Shown here: positions 1 through 10,134 of the stretch, one piece after another
Numbering within the stretch: position 1 is the stretch's first letter
How the letters are laid out: each line of letters begins with the position of its first letter
Source: Wurfbainia villosa
Taxonomy: Eukaryota; Streptophyta; Magnoliopsida; Zingiberales; Zingiberaceae
Direction of reading: 5' to 3'
DNA: 64,000 bases
Assembly: GCA_025175895.1 (NCBI GenBank)
Contig: CM045989.1
Span: 132,507,272 to 132,571,271 of the forward strand
The notes under the pieces: generated by a model
The model's database searches: none
The model's input: only the letters and a program-made list of their open reading frames with translations
What the model was told of the DNA's origin: nothing
Made by a program: the position numbers and the translations under genes

Positions 1-1
1 G

Positions 2-563
2 GTTAGATATATTTTTATACCTCTAAATACTGACCAAACTCACTTTCACCTGTTGTGTATCGACACAAAAGCAATGAGTTTCAATCATTACAACTTCATT
101 TCATATGGTGGAAGATCAAAAGCTGATTTTGAAGCAGTGGTGAGTAGTTAAATATTTTAAATATAGATATTCCATCAATTTAACTTTGTTATCTGTTAAT
201 GAATAGTTATGTTAACTTAGTCATCGTGTAATTATAGGTATCCCAATTTAAAGGATATTCACCTAAGGAGCTTGCAGCAATTCATCCATGTTTACAAGGC
301 TATTACCCCATCGACAATTTGGGTTTACATTAACTGATTGTCCTAACAAGTGGCAAGGTACTAAAGAAAAATCTTGAGCGTGAAAATTATACTTTTGAAT
401 TGAAATATAAAATTTTCTTTGCATGTTTTACAATGATTGTGCCTTCTTTGTGATATGCAATACATGAGATGTACGCTTTATGGTGAGAAGATTGACTTCA
501 AACAAGCAGACATGACCAAATTCAGAATAGATGTCTCTGTCTCAATTTTAAGGGATGAGTTCT
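2..563 (+). pseudogene. Ulp1/C48 cysteine protease C-terminal fragment (transposon-associated)
   Basis: Frame 2 opens with RYIFIPLNTD, then HFHLLCIDTKAMSFNHYN. This resembles the His and Asp part of the Ulp1 (C48, SUMO-protease-like) catalytic domain. A GTGAGT donor near 139 and an AG acceptor at 236-237 bound a short intron. The second exon reads VSQFKGYSPKEL. At 435-440 the codons GAT TGT give the Asp-Cys of the catalytic DCAFFV motif. A frameshift follows, and the reading continues as YMRCTLYGEKIDF and KFRIDVSVSILRDEF. All three catalytic positions (H, D, C) are visible, but the frame is broken and the 5' part lies outside the window. Such domains are carried by plant MULE and related transposons, so I read this as an element gene rather than a cellular SUMO protease. 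It points toward the palindromic array that starts about 200 bp downstream. Confidence 0.6.
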
Positions 564-762
564 TCCTGATGTAATTTTAGAAGTGTTCAGGTGGCAGTAT
601 GACAATGCATTGTTGTAATTAATGAAATTTGCTAATTTGTAAATGTAGTGCACTTCCCATAGATCAGCGGATGGTTTGTAAATATGTTTATTGTTTGTGT
701 TTGAGCTTTAATAAATGTTATATAATATATTGTTCAATACTTTCTTTAGTCTTGACAATGAA
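564..762. other. AT-rich spacer
   Basis: This stretch lies between the Ulp1 fragment and the palindromic array. I see no coding potential in it. It may be the 3' end of the Ulp1 gene. Confidence 0.3.
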
Positions 763-1527
763 ATCCCGAGAACACAATGGCCACAGGATTAAATTTTCCG
801 AACATGGTTCTGAATTTTAATTCACGGTATCACGCACAATTTCGAACTCAGAAAATACGGTGGTCTTTGGGAATTTAACTCCGGGAACACTGGTGGTGGG
901 AATTAAAGCCCGACACGTAATTGAATCGGGCGAGAAATAAGGTGGTGCTGGGAATTAAAATCCCAAGAACTCAATGATCCTGGGATTTTAATTCCCATGA
1001 CCACGTACAATTTCGAACTGGTCCAGGAATACGGTGGTGCTGGGAATTTAACTCCCAGGAACACAAGGGTGTTGGGAAAAAAAGTCCCAGCACCACGTAC
1101 AGTTTCGAACTGGCCAAGAAATAAGGTGGTGCTGGGAATTAAAATCCCAGGAACACAATGGTCCTGGGATTCTAATTCCCAGGACCACGAACAATTTCGA
1201 ACTGGCCGAGGAATACGGTGGTGCTGGTAATTATAATCCCAGAAACTTCGGTGGTCACGGAATTTATTTCCCGAGGACCACGCATAATTTCGAAATGGTG
1301 AGAATAAGGTGGTCTCAGGATTTGATTCCCGGGACCACGTCATAATTTAAATCGGCCAGGGAACACACGGTGGTCACGGGATTTCAATTCGGGACCACGT
1401 CAATTTAGAATAGGGGAACACACAGTGGTCCTGGGATTTCAATTCCCAGTACCACATACACTTTCAAACAGGCCGGAAATAAGGTGGTGCTGGCAATTTA
1501 AATTCCAGGAACACAGTGGTCCTGTGT

Positions 1528-1569
1528 AGGGCCATCAATGGATTTTGGCCAAACCCCATTGATGGACCT
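1528..1569. repeat. 42-bp hairpin module, copy 1
   Basis: AGGGCCATCAATGG and CCATTGATGGACCT form near-perfect inverted arms around a short GC-containing core. The sequence after it (TCCAAATTC, then ACTGAAAGACCTAACGGCTT) is shared with copies 2-4, so the hairpin belongs to a larger dispersed module of roughly 180-260 bp. Confidence 0.85.
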
Positions 1570-1791
1570 ACATGAGTCCAAATTCTGAAATCTTTACATC
1601 AACTGAAAGACCTAACGGCTTCACATGGTGTTGCGAGAAACTTCCTTCGATCCTCCTACCTCCCGTTTACGCTGCGGTTGCCGAAATTAGGTGTAAACCT
1701 AATCACGCCTTGAAAATCGAAATTGCGGACACGATACACGGAGGGCAAGTCCCAAAGCCCGGAGTTGGTTTGGACCGAAGTTGAGGTGACT

Positions 1792-1833
1792 AGGGCCATC
1801 AATGGATTTTGTCCAAACCCCATTGATGGACCT
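1792..1833. repeat. 42-bp hairpin module, copy 2
   Basis: Same arms and the same 42-bp length as copy 1. It follows a segment with GGACACGATACAC and TTGGTTTGGACCGAAGTTGA that also precedes copy 3. Confidence 0.85.
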
Positions 1834-2260
1834 ACAGGAGTCCAAATTCCGAATTCTTTACATCGACTGAAAGACCTAACGGCTTCACATGTTGTTGCGT
1901 CGAGTAAATTTCGTTGTGATCCTCCTGCCTCCCAGTTTCGGCCTCGTGCCACTTGGCACGGGCACGATTCTAAAATGTGGTCTTTGGGAATTAAATCCGA
2001 GAACACGGTGGTCTGAAATTTAATTCCCGGGACTACGTCCATTTGTGACTGGCCGAGAAATAAGGTGGTCTTTGGGAATCTCAATCCCGGGAACAGTAGT
2101 GTAATAAGTGAATTCCCGGCACCACGTCTGATGCTCAGACGAGATAAAATGTGGTGTTGGGAATTAATCATGCCTTGAAAATCAGATATTTTGGACACGA
2201 TACACAGAGGGGTAAGTCCCAAAGCCACTGGAGTTGGTTTGGACCGAAGTTGAGGTGACT

Positions 2261-2302
2261 AGGGCCATCAATGGGTTTTGACCGAAACCCATTGATGGAC
2301 CT
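2261..2302. repeat. 42-bp hairpin module, copy 3
   Basis: Most symmetrical of the better flanked copies: the arms are CCATCAATGGGTTTTG and its near-complement CGAAACCCATTGATGG. The downstream module ends in CACTTGGCACGGG, immediately before the palindromic array resumes. Confidence 0.85.
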
Positions 2303-3209
2303 ACAGGAGTCCAAATTCCAAATTCTTTACATCGACTGAAAGACCTAACGGCTTCACATGTTGTTGCGTCGAGCAAACTTCGTTGTGATCCTCCTGCCTC
2401 CCAGTTTCAACCTCGTGTCACTTGGCACGGGGCCTGATTTCTGAAAATGTGGTGCTGGGAATTAAATCCCAGGAACACAGTGGTCCTGGAAATTTAATTC
2501 CTATGACCACGGTCGTTTGCGACCTGGCCGAGAAATAAGGTGGTGCTAGGCATCTAAACCCCAGGAACATCGCGGTGCTGGTAAGTGAATTCCTAGCACC
2601 ACGTACATTATCGAACTGGACGAGATAAAATGTGGTGCTGGGAATTAAATCCCAGGAACACAGTGGTCCTAGAAATTTAATTCCCAGCACCACGTCCATT
2701 CGCGAACTGGCCGAGAAAAAAGGTGGTGCTGGGAATCTTAATCCCAGGAACACGTTGGTGCTAGAAAGTGAATTCCCAGCACCACATACAGTTTCGAATT
2801 GACCGAGGAATACGGTGGTGCTGGGAATGTAACTCCTAGGAACACAGTGGTCCTGGAAATATAATTCTCAGGACCACGTCCATTTGCGAACTGGCCGAGA
2901 AATAAGGTGGTGCTGGGAATCTTAATCCCAGGAACACGGTGGTCCTGGAAATTTAATTCCCAGCACCATGTAGAAATCACATCACAAAATCATAAAGTCA
3001 AAGTGGTTGAAATATTTAACAAAGTATATATATTCCATAATTGTACAGATACTACACAGATTGCAAACACCTTTGCAGCTGACTAATGACTTTTACAGGC
3101 AGGCACCTTGGTGTAGTTACATATCTAAAACTCTGTATAGTCTTACAACATATCCCACTATACAGCACAGTCATAATTGCAAACAAAATTGTGAGCTGCG
3201 CATTATTCT

Positions 3210-5987
3210 ATTCCCCACCACGAATCTGAAGCTCCTCATATCCTGCTGTCTGAATCTTTTAGGGTACCCAAATAGTAGGCTCTCAATGTATCGTATTATA
3301 AAAATGCTAATCATAGTTGTAAAAAATTAAAAATTATTAGTCAATGCTAGATTATAAAATATGGTATTTACAAAGATTATTAGATGTCTTACGAAGAGCT
3401 TTATGCAGGACCTGGACTCGGCCTTGCGGAAAAGTTTGCATTACAAATTTTTCAAGCCGAGGATGCATTATCATAATCTGAAGAGTGCATCTTTTAAAGA
3501 ATTCACAGGACCGAAATAAATGCTATGAATCCTCCATACACAAAAGGTTTATTTACAAATCTAATCTAATGCTTCTTGTTTCTTGAATTGAGTAGTGTAA
3601 GCCTTCTGTGAGACGAGTTGTAGTGGATGAACTACGAAATTTCAAGTCGGCCACTAGTAGGTGGCGATGATAAATCACGGATTATTGGACAAAATATGTA
3701 TCTGATTGGATTGCCTGGGGTTTTAAAAGTTTGCTCGAATGCTTGGGCGTACATAATATTAAACATATCCTGTGTATAAAAAAATCTGTCAAAACACCGA
3801 AGCCGTAAAGTTTACAATTCCTTGCAAAAGGGCCAAAAACTTACCGGGAATCCAGCCCCACAGAAAATTGAGTTATAGTACGTCTTATCAGTCACCTTGC
3901 GCTGCTCAGCTAAGACTGAAAAATATGCGCTTATGCAATCCCCATGTGTCAAAACATTCCAATCAAATATTGTAAGGAAAGAGTCCATGTATAAGTTAAT
4001 AGCATCGGTCTTCCACACTGGTCCTGATACTGTCACACTACACAAGGAAAGGGTTATTAGCAACTCTCAAAACATAAGATGAAAGGTATATACAAAGAAT
4101 ATAAGATTGTCTTACTCTATTTTTTTTAGTTTCAATAAAGACTCCCCGACGTTTGGATCCATCTTACCGACGAATTCTTTATAAGCTTGCTGTATACAAA
4201 ATAAAACTGTTGAGTTTCAGAAATATTTTGTCTGAAAAATAGAATTTAGACGGGATAACTTATGCTCACCTCAATATCCCTGCTTGACTTAGTCAGTGTT
4301 GGTTGTTTTCTGTGGAGACTTGTGTCTTGGATGTCGATATTTGGGTTCACCCTCCTCGGATTGATTTTCCTTTTTATCTGGCATGACTCTTGCTTAATGT
4401 TTGGCTCTGCGGGGAGAGATATTAGGGTCTCTTAAGGGATACTCAATAGCCTTCTTTGAGGACAATTTGAGTTTCAACTCTCCTTCTTTTAGGGATGTTT
4501 GAAAACCATGCGGGAGGGAGGCTTCTAAGGCTAGGGGGTGATAGGCCGTCAAGAGCCTTCTTCCTCACACAAACCTTAGCCTAGTGTATGCGAGAAGAAG
4601 GTTGTTGGGTTTGTCACGCTTGTATAAGTGTGATTGTAACCTCTACATCCGGGATTGTAAATTGAGTTGAAGCTCGATATTAAAGCTGTCCTTTTTGCGA
4701 TTAATGCTTCTTTTGGCCAATTATATCCCTTTCACTTATCTCGTTGTCATTTCTGTTCCTGACCTCCTCTAACTCTTGAAGAAGCTCCTGTATTGTCTTT
4801 TCTTGTTGTTTGATGGTCGCTTCCTTAAGTAGGAATGTGCTTTCAAAATCACACCTTGCTTCAACTAGCTTGGTGCTTAGAGTAGATACAATTTCTGCAT
4901 TCTCCTGGCATACTGGACAGGTCATTCCTCTTGTGTCGACCTGAGTTTGGGTTGAGAGTTGAGTCGATGAAAATCTAGGTGAGAAGCGGTATGTATATGC
5001 ATCACGGCTCGGTGTCTTTGGAATTAGATCGACAATTATTTTGTCAGGTACGAGACCATCTACCATCTTCTTAACGACCCTTACATTTGTGGAACTCCAC
5101 CTCCATCTCAGCATTCTTGGCAAAGCATGAGGGACGTGTGGAGGTAGGATACACAAATGCTCGCACATCCATACCTGGAATGACAAGATTAGTTGTTAAT
5201 AGACAGATTTATCTATACTATTTGCGGAAGACATAAAATATATTCACTCACAGCCAATAAGTGTGCGAAACCCTTAAGCATTGGTCTGGTGGATCCACCT
5301 ACGACGTCTGCTTTTGGTCGCAATGTGACTCCCATACCAATTGACTCCATTTGAGGAGTCATGTACGTATAAAGTGCTTCGCACCAATTGTACCTGCCTA
5401 AGTTATCAAAATCCTCTACACAATCTATAAGTGATCGCATAGCTATTCTAGGCTTACTGCTGGTGGTAGTAAAAAACACACAAGAGAAAAAATATAAAAT
5501 AAACAACTGACAATAAAGTTTTGCAGATCCTAAATTATCTGGAGATCTGGAAGTCTTCAATAAATCCTCCAGATGCTTGTTAGAGCAATCAGCTTCCACG
5601 AAATATTGAATATATAGCTGTCCAGACGGAGCTTCATTATTCATAGGAACTTCGAGTCCATCATCCGTAGACGAAGGATGAGGAGACATCCGTCTTTGTG
5701 AAATGAAATTTCTTGTCTTGGAATATAAAACATTTCTCCGTGCAGTCCCAATTATCAAACATATTCTGAACGAGGGGTCTGACATGGGTAATATCTGGAA
5801 TGTCCAAAACCCACGCAAAGGGGGAGCTCCGAATAAGCGTTTCTTCTTCCACACTAGGCGGCACACTTGCAATAAATTTTTTAAACTGGGAAACGTTGCT
5901 TTTCCAGTTCATTCTCTTGGTTCTTCCTCGCATCAACGCACGGGTTCTTGCAGAAGTATCGCTTGATGATTCACCAGTTGAAGCCAT
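3210..5987 (-). pseudogene. Transposon gene with DUF1985/PMD-like N-terminus and Ulp1-like C-terminus, decayed
   Basis: The likely start is the ATG at 5985-5987 (MASTGESSSD). Residues about 40-105 read SSPFAWVLDIPD, then CFIFQDKKFHFTKTDVS, the pattern of plant DUF1985/mobile-domain transposon proteins. The frame then shifts near 5665 and continues as GLEVPMNNEAPSGQ to LKGFAHLLA. A GTGAGT donor at 5251 joins an acceptor at 5175, giving LLA/VWMCEHL, then a CPVC motif and a coiled coil ending near 4701. Probable further exons lie at about 4265-4430, 4125-4195 and 3840-4040 (VWKTDAINLYMDSFLTIF). At about 3640-3775 comes RYIFCPIIRD, then in another frame HRHLLVADLKFR; YIESLLFGYPKRFRQQDM is near 3250-3310. 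These match the Ulp1 fragment at the left edge. The region equivalent to the catalytic Asp-Cys is degraded. Frameshifts make it a pseudogene, most plausibly the second gene of a Kaonashi-type MULE together with the transposase at 7.5-9.7 kb. Confidence 0.65.
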
Positions 5988-6112
5988 CGTTAACTGAAAA
6001 AATTTCCCTAGGTTAACAACCAACTGCATTTATGTCTGATTTTAAACTGATAGATGAAATGGATTGAAACATGTGTGATGATACAAACAAACGTTACCTC
6101 TGCTTAAATGGT

Positions 6113-6127
6113 AAACCCTAAACCCTA
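6113..6127. promoter_or_regulatory. Telo-box-like motif upstream of the Ulp1-type gene
   Basis: Two adjoining AAACCCTA units lie about 125 bp upstream of the ATG at 5987 on the minus strand. Such motifs occur in plant promoters. Here it is only a motif match in the 5' flank (about 6000-6480), where I see no coding sequence. Confidence 0.25.
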
Positions 6128-6482
6128 TCAGGCCCGAGTTTAAACGAGATCGTGAACAGAAAAAGGCAAAAACCCTAGATAGATCGGAAGAAACGATAGC
6201 GACACAGAATTTAAGAAATCTACAAAACTTACTTAGGTCAAAAATTGCGTTGAGATGGTGTTGAGCTGGTGTTGAGATGTTTTAACTCGCACCGGGGAGG
6301 TTTAACTGACACGGGGTTTGACTAGCAGGGAGTTTGAATCGAACCAAGAGTTTGAGCGGAGGGAAGGGAAGCGGAATTCCACAGAGACAGAACGCAAGGA
6401 GCGATAGAGAAATGAAATGTGGTGTTGAGATGTTTGAACTTCCACCGGGGAGTTTTATATTAACGGGTCGGGTGCGGTCGGA

Positions 6483-7155
6483 CGGATTTAGAATACTTTG
6501 GTGCTGGTAATTATAATCCTAGAAACAAAGTGGTCCTGAGAATTTATTTCCCAGCACCACGTACAATTTCGAAATGGATAAGGAATAAGGTGGTACTGGG
6601 ATTTCATTTCCCAGTACCACATACAATTTAGAAGTGGTCGGGGAACACACAGTGGTCCTGGAATTTCAATTTCCAGGACCGTGTACAATTTAGAACTGGC
6701 CGGGGAACACACAGTGATCCTGGGATTTCAATTCGACTCATACACTTTCAAACAGTAGGAAATAAGGTGGTCTTTGGGATTTCAATTCCGGGACCACGTC
6801 AATTTAGAAGTGGTCGGGAACACGCGGTGGTCTGGGATTTCAATTCGGGACCACGCACAATTAGAATCGTGGGAACACACGGTGGTCACGGGATTTCAAT
6901 TCGATCACGCGACACTTTCAAACAGGCCGAAAATAAGGTGGTGCTAGGATTTCAATTCCCAGGACCACGTACAATTTAGAAGTGGCTGGGGAACACACAG
7001 TGGTCACGGGATTTCAATTCGGGACCACGTCTGATTAAGCTGGTAGAATCGCCGGAACATCAGTGGTCTCGATTTCAATTCGATTACGCGTACACTTTCA
7101 AACAAGCCGAAAATAAGGTGGTGCTGGCAATTTAAATTCCAGGAACACAGTGGTC
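6483..7155. repeat. Middle palindromic array
   Basis: Same building blocks as the left array: GTGGTCCTG, AATTTCCAGGACC and CACGTACAATT linkers. It is more degraded, with several arms shortened to CACGGGATTTC and AATTCGGGACCACG. It lies between the Ulp1-type gene and a fourth copy of the 42-bp hairpin module. Confidence 0.8.
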
Positions 7156-7161
7156 CTGTGT

Positions 7162-7203
7162 AGGGTCATCAATGGATTTTGGCCAAAACCCATTGATGGA
7201 CCT
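7162..7203. repeat. 42-bp hairpin module, copy 4
   Basis: Same arms, with AGGGTCATC in place of AGGGCCATC. It is followed by the shared module (ACTGAAAGACCTAACG, CACTTGGCAGGGCACG, then GGACACGATACACAGAG) up to about 7393. Confidence 0.8.
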
Positions 7204-7460
7204 ACAGGAGTCCAAATTTCGAAATCTTTGCATCGACTGAAAGACCTAACGACTTCACATGTTGTTACATCGAGGAAACTTCCGATCCTCCTGTTGTGGC
7301 GTGCCGGCCACTTGGCAGGGCACGATTCTGAAAATTAGCTGTGTAAACCTAATCCTGCCTTGAATATCGGAAATTTTGGACACGATACACAGAGATATTG
7401 AGATTACAATTTTGCAAACTAACGTAACAAAATTTTCCATTACAATTCTGCAAAATAGCT

Positions 7461-7504
7461 TAACATTAACATTAACATTGACATTGACATTGACATTAAC
7501 ATTG
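7461..7504. repeat. Hexanucleotide microsatellite (AACATT/GACATT)n
   Basis: About seven tandem hexamers alternate AACATT and GACATT just downstream of the transposase 3' end. Translated on the minus strand this gives a meaningless Asn-Val run. Confidence 0.85.
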
Positions 7505-7543
7505 TTTCCTTTAAAAATATTTACACAACCACAATAAACATAC

Positions 7544-9678
7544 TTAGGAATTAGTAGCTGGTGGCATTCTACAAGACCTCCTATTATGCCCAAGTTGTTT
7601 GCATCTGCTGCATTTATTTTTCACCCTCCCAGTATGTTTGGACTCTATGCGTGCCTTTTTTCTTCGCCCGAGCTGCATAAGGCTACGAGGAGGTAGAACT
7701 CCGAAAATTTTGTCACCATTAGGCCAAAATTTCTTACTTCGACATGGGTAAATACGATCCATGTAAGTGGCCTCCCAGGTTTCCCTTAGAAAATAATGCT
7801 CGCAGTAACGGTATGGATCCATGTTCCGATATATGATGACTGCAATAGCATGCGAGCAAGGAATTCCTGAAATTTGAAACTCACCGCAGATGCAACTTCG
7901 CCTATCCAAATCAACAATATACGAAAATGCTATTATCTATACTTCCATTTCCGTTTGTGAATATGGGAATACCGAATATAATCGAGTTCTTTCTCTCCTT
8001 TCATCAATCTCTTTAATGGCATAAGGTGTTAGAAAACCTGACCTTTTTGAAGATTCTTCCCTACGATTATAGAACCATTGAGCAAGCTTTCTTCTAGTGT
8101 TGTCAATTAAACTGGTGATGGGGAGTTCATGTGCTTCCTTGAATAATGCATTTAAACTCTCGGAACAATTAGTGGTTAACATTATGTACCTCCTGCCAGG
8201 AAAGTGTGCATTGACCCATCTTTTTGGATCGATCTTTTGTAGCCACGCATATGCTTCCTTGTGTTTGTCATGCATGTTCTGCATTAATCGATCAAAGTCA
8301 ACTCTTGTATTTGCTCTTGCTGCTGCCCAAAATAAACCTAATGAGGATCTATCCCGGGTATCTGTCACCATGTTACAAGACAAGTGATAGCAACAAAAAC
8401 CATGATGGGCAGATGAATACACTTTGTTAAATGCTGATATAATCCCCCGATGTCTATCTGATACAATGCTCAATGACTCTGGCAGGACATCAAGGAATGT
8501 CTTTACATGATCCAAAAACCACTCCCAAGCAGATCCACATTCAACTTCGGCAATTCCAAATGCAACTGGCATAATTTTTGCATTAAACGCGAGAGCTATT
8601 AGCAAAACACCGGGATACTTGCAGTCCATATGTAGCATCAATTCCAATTAGTTTATGAAATACAACTGAATACTCTTAAGCACCAAATGCCCAAAAACAT
8701 CAGGAATTGATTTTCACCATTTCTTAAATCTGCAACATATGTATCAGGATCTCTAACTCTTAACTCACGCAAGTACATTGGAAGATCAATATAGGCCTGA
8801 TCAAAATCACCTACCACTCTTTTTAATGCTTTCTGTCTGGCTGTGTATGCTTTCTTGTATGAAATGTGAACACCAAACCTAGCTTGCATTTCTCTTCGAA
8901 TTGAACTTGGTTTGTAATCATCAGAGGTAGCTAACCGTCCTACAATCTGGTTTGCTACAAATGTGGATGTGCAAGCATGGTGATCTGCTGTTTCCCTAAC
9001 ACTGTCACACTCATGCTGCTTTACATATTTTGTGACAGTGAACTCCACGTCTCCACTTGCAACTAGACTCCATGAACAAGGCTGACTAAAGCAAATAACT
9101 TTAATTCTATTGAGTCTGGTGTCAACTGGCTTGTATCTGAAGTTTTTTAGCATCGCATGCCTTACTAGTGCATCTTTAAACTCTTGTCGAGAGGAAAAAA
9201 CTTGTCCAGTGAAAAATTCATTTGGATCTGATGAACCGACATCTGCCAATAGTCTTATTTGTGGATTTAAAACATAGGGATCATCAACAATTGGGAACAC
9301 TTCCTCTAAGTCACTGTACTGATCTGGATTTAACTCACCTTCTTCATGTTGGATATCATCAGCGAAGAATTCTTCTAAAGAATTTGTATATTCTAACTCT
9401 TCTATCCCATGTATATCACTTACCTCCTCTTCACAAGTTTGTTCAAAATATTCATGATCTGTGGTAGCGATGACAAACTCTTCTTGAGTATGGAAGAAGC
9501 GTCTATTTATATTAAGGTGTTGATCCTTTGGTAATTCTATTGCCCTTGATGGCGAGATGAAGATGGAATATTACTTGGGCACAGATTTATGGAATCTTGA
9601 TCATCTAACTCTCTATCCTTCAAATTTGATTCAATTGTTTCCAAAAATGTTAACACTTCATCAGGAAGGGGGTCGTCC
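7544..9678 (-). pseudogene. MULE (MuDR-type) transposase, decayed
   Basis: An AG acceptor at 9679-9680 opens the exon (GDDPLPDEVLTFLETIESN-like start). A frameshift near 9550 leads into NPDQYSDLEEVFPIVDDPYV. Then come the MuDR N-terminal region (FRYKPVDTRLNRIKV, VKQHECD) and RREMQARFGVHISYKKAY. Around 8640-8700 the frame breaks at least twice, and one frame has a TAA, near IGIDATY, the expected first catalytic Asp. The frame from 8647 carries KYPGVLLIALAFNAKIMPVAF, LSIVSDRHRGI (second Asp) and TTNCSESLNALFKEA (Glu). A TAG at 7937-7939 interrupts it, but the same frame continues into a SWIM zinc finger (CICGEFQISGIPCSHA) and a CCHC knuckle (CSRCKQLGHNRRSC). Domain order is that of plant MULE transposases. 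The lesions make it inactive. Confidence 0.85.
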
Positions 9679-9845
9679 CTGCAAATGTTTTTAAAATCAA
9701 CACTGTTATATGTAGTGTGCTATGAAAGTAGGCTGAATTTTTTTAACTAGGCTTTAGAAGTCTGAAGACAAGTGGAGGATGAGAGTTTATGGTTAGGTTT
9801 CCCAATTATGCACTTAACTAATTATAACATTTGATGTTGATAGAT

Positions 9846-9887
9846 AGGGCCATTAATGGGTTTTTACCGAAACCCATTGATGGACCT
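9846..9887. repeat. 42-bp hairpin, copy 5 (isolated)
   Basis: AGGGCCATTAATGG pairs with CCATTGATGGACCT, again spanning 42 bp. It lacks the flanking module shared by copies 1-4, which suggests that the hairpin itself is the conserved unit. Confidence 0.75.
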
Positions 9888-9997
9888 TTCAATGTTGAAA
9901 TTATGAACGGTTTATATGGAATGGAAGAGGAAGACATTTACCGGGTTTATGCGCAGGGGGATACTTAGTTCCCATACTCCTACAGGCAGTTATGGGT

Positions 9998-10031
9998 GCG
10001 TGCCAATTGGCACGCAGCATGCCAATTGGCA
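9998..10031. repeat. Paired GTGCCAATTGGCAC-type palindromes
   Basis: GCGTGCCAATTGGCACGC (18 bp, perfect palindrome) at 9998-10015 is followed at 10020-10031 by TGCCAATTGGCA. A related half-site, CACTTGGCACGGG, ends the hairpin modules at 1950-1963 and 2429-2441. Confidence 0.7.
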
Positions 10032-10134
10032 CACTCGTCTGAATGTTGGCACAGAGCATTAATTTTCATAACTACTGTTTGGAAGCATAAGGAAAGGTGG
10101 AGAATGATAGTATAGGTCACGCTTGGACTCGACC

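Larger units (their letters stand above)
763..2972. repeat. Left palindromic satellite array, 92-bp monomer
   Basis: The phrase GGTGGTGCTGGGAATT or a close variant begins at 941, 1033, 1125, 1217 and 1309, exactly 92 bp apart. It recurs near 2539, 2632, 2722, 2814 and 2906 at 91-93 bp. Each monomer holds a palindrome of about 64 bp, built of arms such as GTGCTGGGAATT with AATTCCCAGCAC and TGGTCCTGGGA with TCCCAGGACCA. A linker of about 28 bp contains TTCGAACTGGCCGAG. Three unrelated modules (about 1528-1790, 1792-1975 and 2171-2440), each with a 42-bp hairpin, interrupt the array. Apparent open frames here are by-products of the repeat. Confidence 0.9.
9679..10134. other. 5' flank of the MULE transposase
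   Basis: No gene is visible. The stretch holds a fifth 42-bp hairpin and a pair of GCCAATTGGC palindromes, and probably the transposase promoter or a subterminal region. Confidence 0.35.

Noticed and set aside
1656..2376. Possible protein repeated in the hairpin modules (LDATTCEAVRSFSRCKEFG)
   Set aside because: The frame is carried by duplicated module DNA and is broken in other copies, with no start context and no known domain.
903..2980. Open frames on both strands of up to 190 codons in the left array
   Set aside because: They follow the 92-bp repeat, have repeat-derived peptides and no homology signature. They are repeat by-products.
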